From Butyriboletus loyo (Eukaryota > Basidiomycota > Agaricomycetes > Boletales > Boletaceae): DNA of 28,875 nt. A program made the position numbers and the translations under genes. The stretch lies in contig JBBPSI010000280.1 of assembly GCA_038093515.1 (NCBI GenBank), positions 1-28,875 of the forward strand. Reading direction: 5' to 3'. This document shows, piece after piece, positions 27,849 through 28,875 of this stretch. A model generated the notes under the pieces. It saw only the letters and a list, made by a program, of their open reading frames with translations. It had not been told where the DNA came from and ran no database searches. Position 1 is the first letter of the stretch, and every line of letters begins with the position of its first letter.

Positions 27849-28239
27849 CTTCCACTCGCTTCTGCTCTTCAGCAGTAAAGCCGCCCTCCCCTCGCCCAAC
27901 ATTTCCATCCAACGTCCCAGATGCGTCGGCCGTTCTTTCCGCGTTCCCTCTCCCGAACCGGAACCCATCGTCGTCGACAACCCATCGCCGCCACACTCTC
28001 CTGCCCCGCCAGACCCTCAACCCCAGTTTTCCCCTTTGCCCCAGTCGGACCCCGAACCCTCTTATCAACCCGAGGACCAGGGTCTAGGGCAGGAAGACGA
28101 GTCGGCACCCAGCGACGACGGTTATCAAAGCGATTGGCTCGATAGAACCCCCCACGTCTCCCCACACAACTCCCGTTCTCCCTCTCCACCGTATTACCCA
28201 CCCGCAGATCCCTCTGACGACGAAGAAGACAACAACAAA
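27847..28239 (+). other. ATG-less conserved 5' extension of gag, element 2
   Basis: 131 codons open in the gag frame between the TAG at 27844-27846 and the ATG at 28240. The peptide sequence closely follows element 1 (PSPEPEPIVVDNPSPPHSPA), with one codon more in total. No in-frame ATG. Confidence 0.5.
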
Positions 28240-28796
28240 ATGTCGGACAAAAAGAATATCGTCCCCAAGGACTTCTCCGGTCTCAACGAAGACGCCTCGC
28301 GATGGCTCCTCGCCATGCGCACCTACTTCGCCGCCAACCAGACGGCATTCCCCGACGACGAGTCCAAAATCAACGCCCTCCTCATGAAAATGAGTGAAGG
28401 AAAGGGCAAGACGTTCTCCGAAGGATGGATGAGCCTCCTCCTAGATGGACACCCGACAGCACAACAAAGGGAGTTCACCACCGTCTGCGAGGACTTTCAT
28501 AGAGTCTTCCATCCCTTCGACGTAGGAGAGAGTGCCCGCATAGATCTGGGGAACCTCACCCAGAACAAAGCCAACCGCAAGGACGGCTACGACACATACG
28601 TCACGGAGTTCCAGCTCCTCGCCGCCAAGTCAGGAATCATAGATGAGAAGGCGCTCATCGAGTGGTTCATCCGCGGTCTCGACCCCCGCCTCGCCGAATC
28701 TGTTCTCTCTTGCGAGAAACCCCCTACCACGCTTGCCGGATGGGCTGAGAAAACATCCGCATTCCACGCGCAGCACAAGCGCATTGACGACCTCCG
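28240..28796 (+). CDS. Gag of element 2, cut by a nested LTR
   Basis: Frame opens at ATG 28240 (MSDKKNIVPKDFSG) and matches element 1 Gag almost residue by residue through HAQHKRIDDLR. There TGTTACGG of another LTR begins, so the basic region and zinc site are missing on this side of the insertion. There is no stop: the reading frame stays open through the nested LTR to the window edge, which is accidental. Differences from element 1 are few (for example DGHPTAQQRE against DGTPTPRQRE). Confidence 0.9.
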
Positions 28797-28875
28797 TGTT
28801 ACGGTAGTGGTATACTTTTTCCATCCACTACCACTTGGACTACTTCATTCACCTAGCTTACAGCTAGTTCCCTTT
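28797..28875 (+). mobile_element. Nested LTR start inside element 2 gag
   Basis: TGTTACGGTAGTGG begins exactly where Gag similarity ends. The next 70 bases follow the start of the element 2 LTR (CACCTAGC...CTAGTTCC) but with many differences, so it is a diverged relative in the same orientation. The preceding five bases CTCCG (28792-28796) should be duplicated after its far end, outside the window. Confidence 0.8.

Larger units (their letters stand above)
25762..28875 (+). mobile_element. Element 2: second copy of the gypsy family, 5' part
   Basis: Opposite orientation to element 1. Its 5' LTR occupies 25762-25968, 26791-27003 and 27830-27836 (about 427 bp when two nested insertions and their duplicated 5-mers are removed). 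PBS follows at 27839-27848 and gag from 28240. At 28797 another LTR interrupts gag. The 3' half lies outside the window. The base before it ends CAACC (25757-25761), which should recur after its 3' LTR. Confidence 0.9.

Overview
The window is fungal nuclear DNA. Host genes carry many short GT-AG introns (about 50-70 nt), and the proteins fit a basidiomycete of the Agaricomycetes: a DUF6534-type membrane protein, an F-box/LRR relic with the motif CPPPGDWKLFDMYAYRVR, a fungal phi-like GST and TFIIF beta. A Rhizoctonia/Ceratobasidium-like genome would fit, but that is inference.

Layout. Positions 1-2465 are a mosaic scar: a Ty1/copia integrase fragment (1-637), an internal fragment of an unusual retrotransposon ORF (638-1513) and a 3'-truncated DUF6534 gene (1514-2465), all reading on the minus strand. 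Positions 3255-17100 are a conserved housekeeping block: a P-loop kinase-like gene with an 11-nt micro-exon (-), TFG2/TFIIF beta (-), a glutathione S-transferase (+), a decayed F-box/LRR gene (-), mitochondrial Lon/PIM1 protease (-) and GMP synthase (+). Lon and GMP synthase are divergent across about 1.3 kb. From 17191 the sequence becomes repeat-derived, beginning with an A+C-skewed tract and a Pro/Thr-rich ORF.

That ORF is split by element 1, a complete chromodomain Ty3/gypsy retrotransposon (18669-25705, minus strand). It has 429/436-bp LTRs, a perfect TGACC target duplication, PPT, self-priming-type PBS, gag, protease, RT-RNase H-integrase-chromodomain, and a third ORF after pol. The third ORF encodes a 416-aa protein with three tandem zinc knuckles. 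A sister copy, element 2, starts 51 bp past the target duplication in the opposite orientation (25762 to beyond the window). Its 5' LTR contains two solo LTRs of a related longer-LTR family, inverted relative to each other and each with a perfect 5-bp duplication. Its gag is cut at 28797 by yet another LTR.

The strongest candidate for something undescribed is the post-pol triple-zinc-knuckle ORF (ORF3). A second fragment of it lies 18 kb away at roughly 95% identity by eye, with mostly silent differences. Supporting oddities in the same family are an ATG-less but conserved Gag extension, a Gag knuckle with swapped ligand order, and a 10-nt complementarity between the predicted mRNA 5' end and the PBS. 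The host genes are ordinary in function. Exon structures below were worked out by eye; where stated, exon lengths sum to whole codons.
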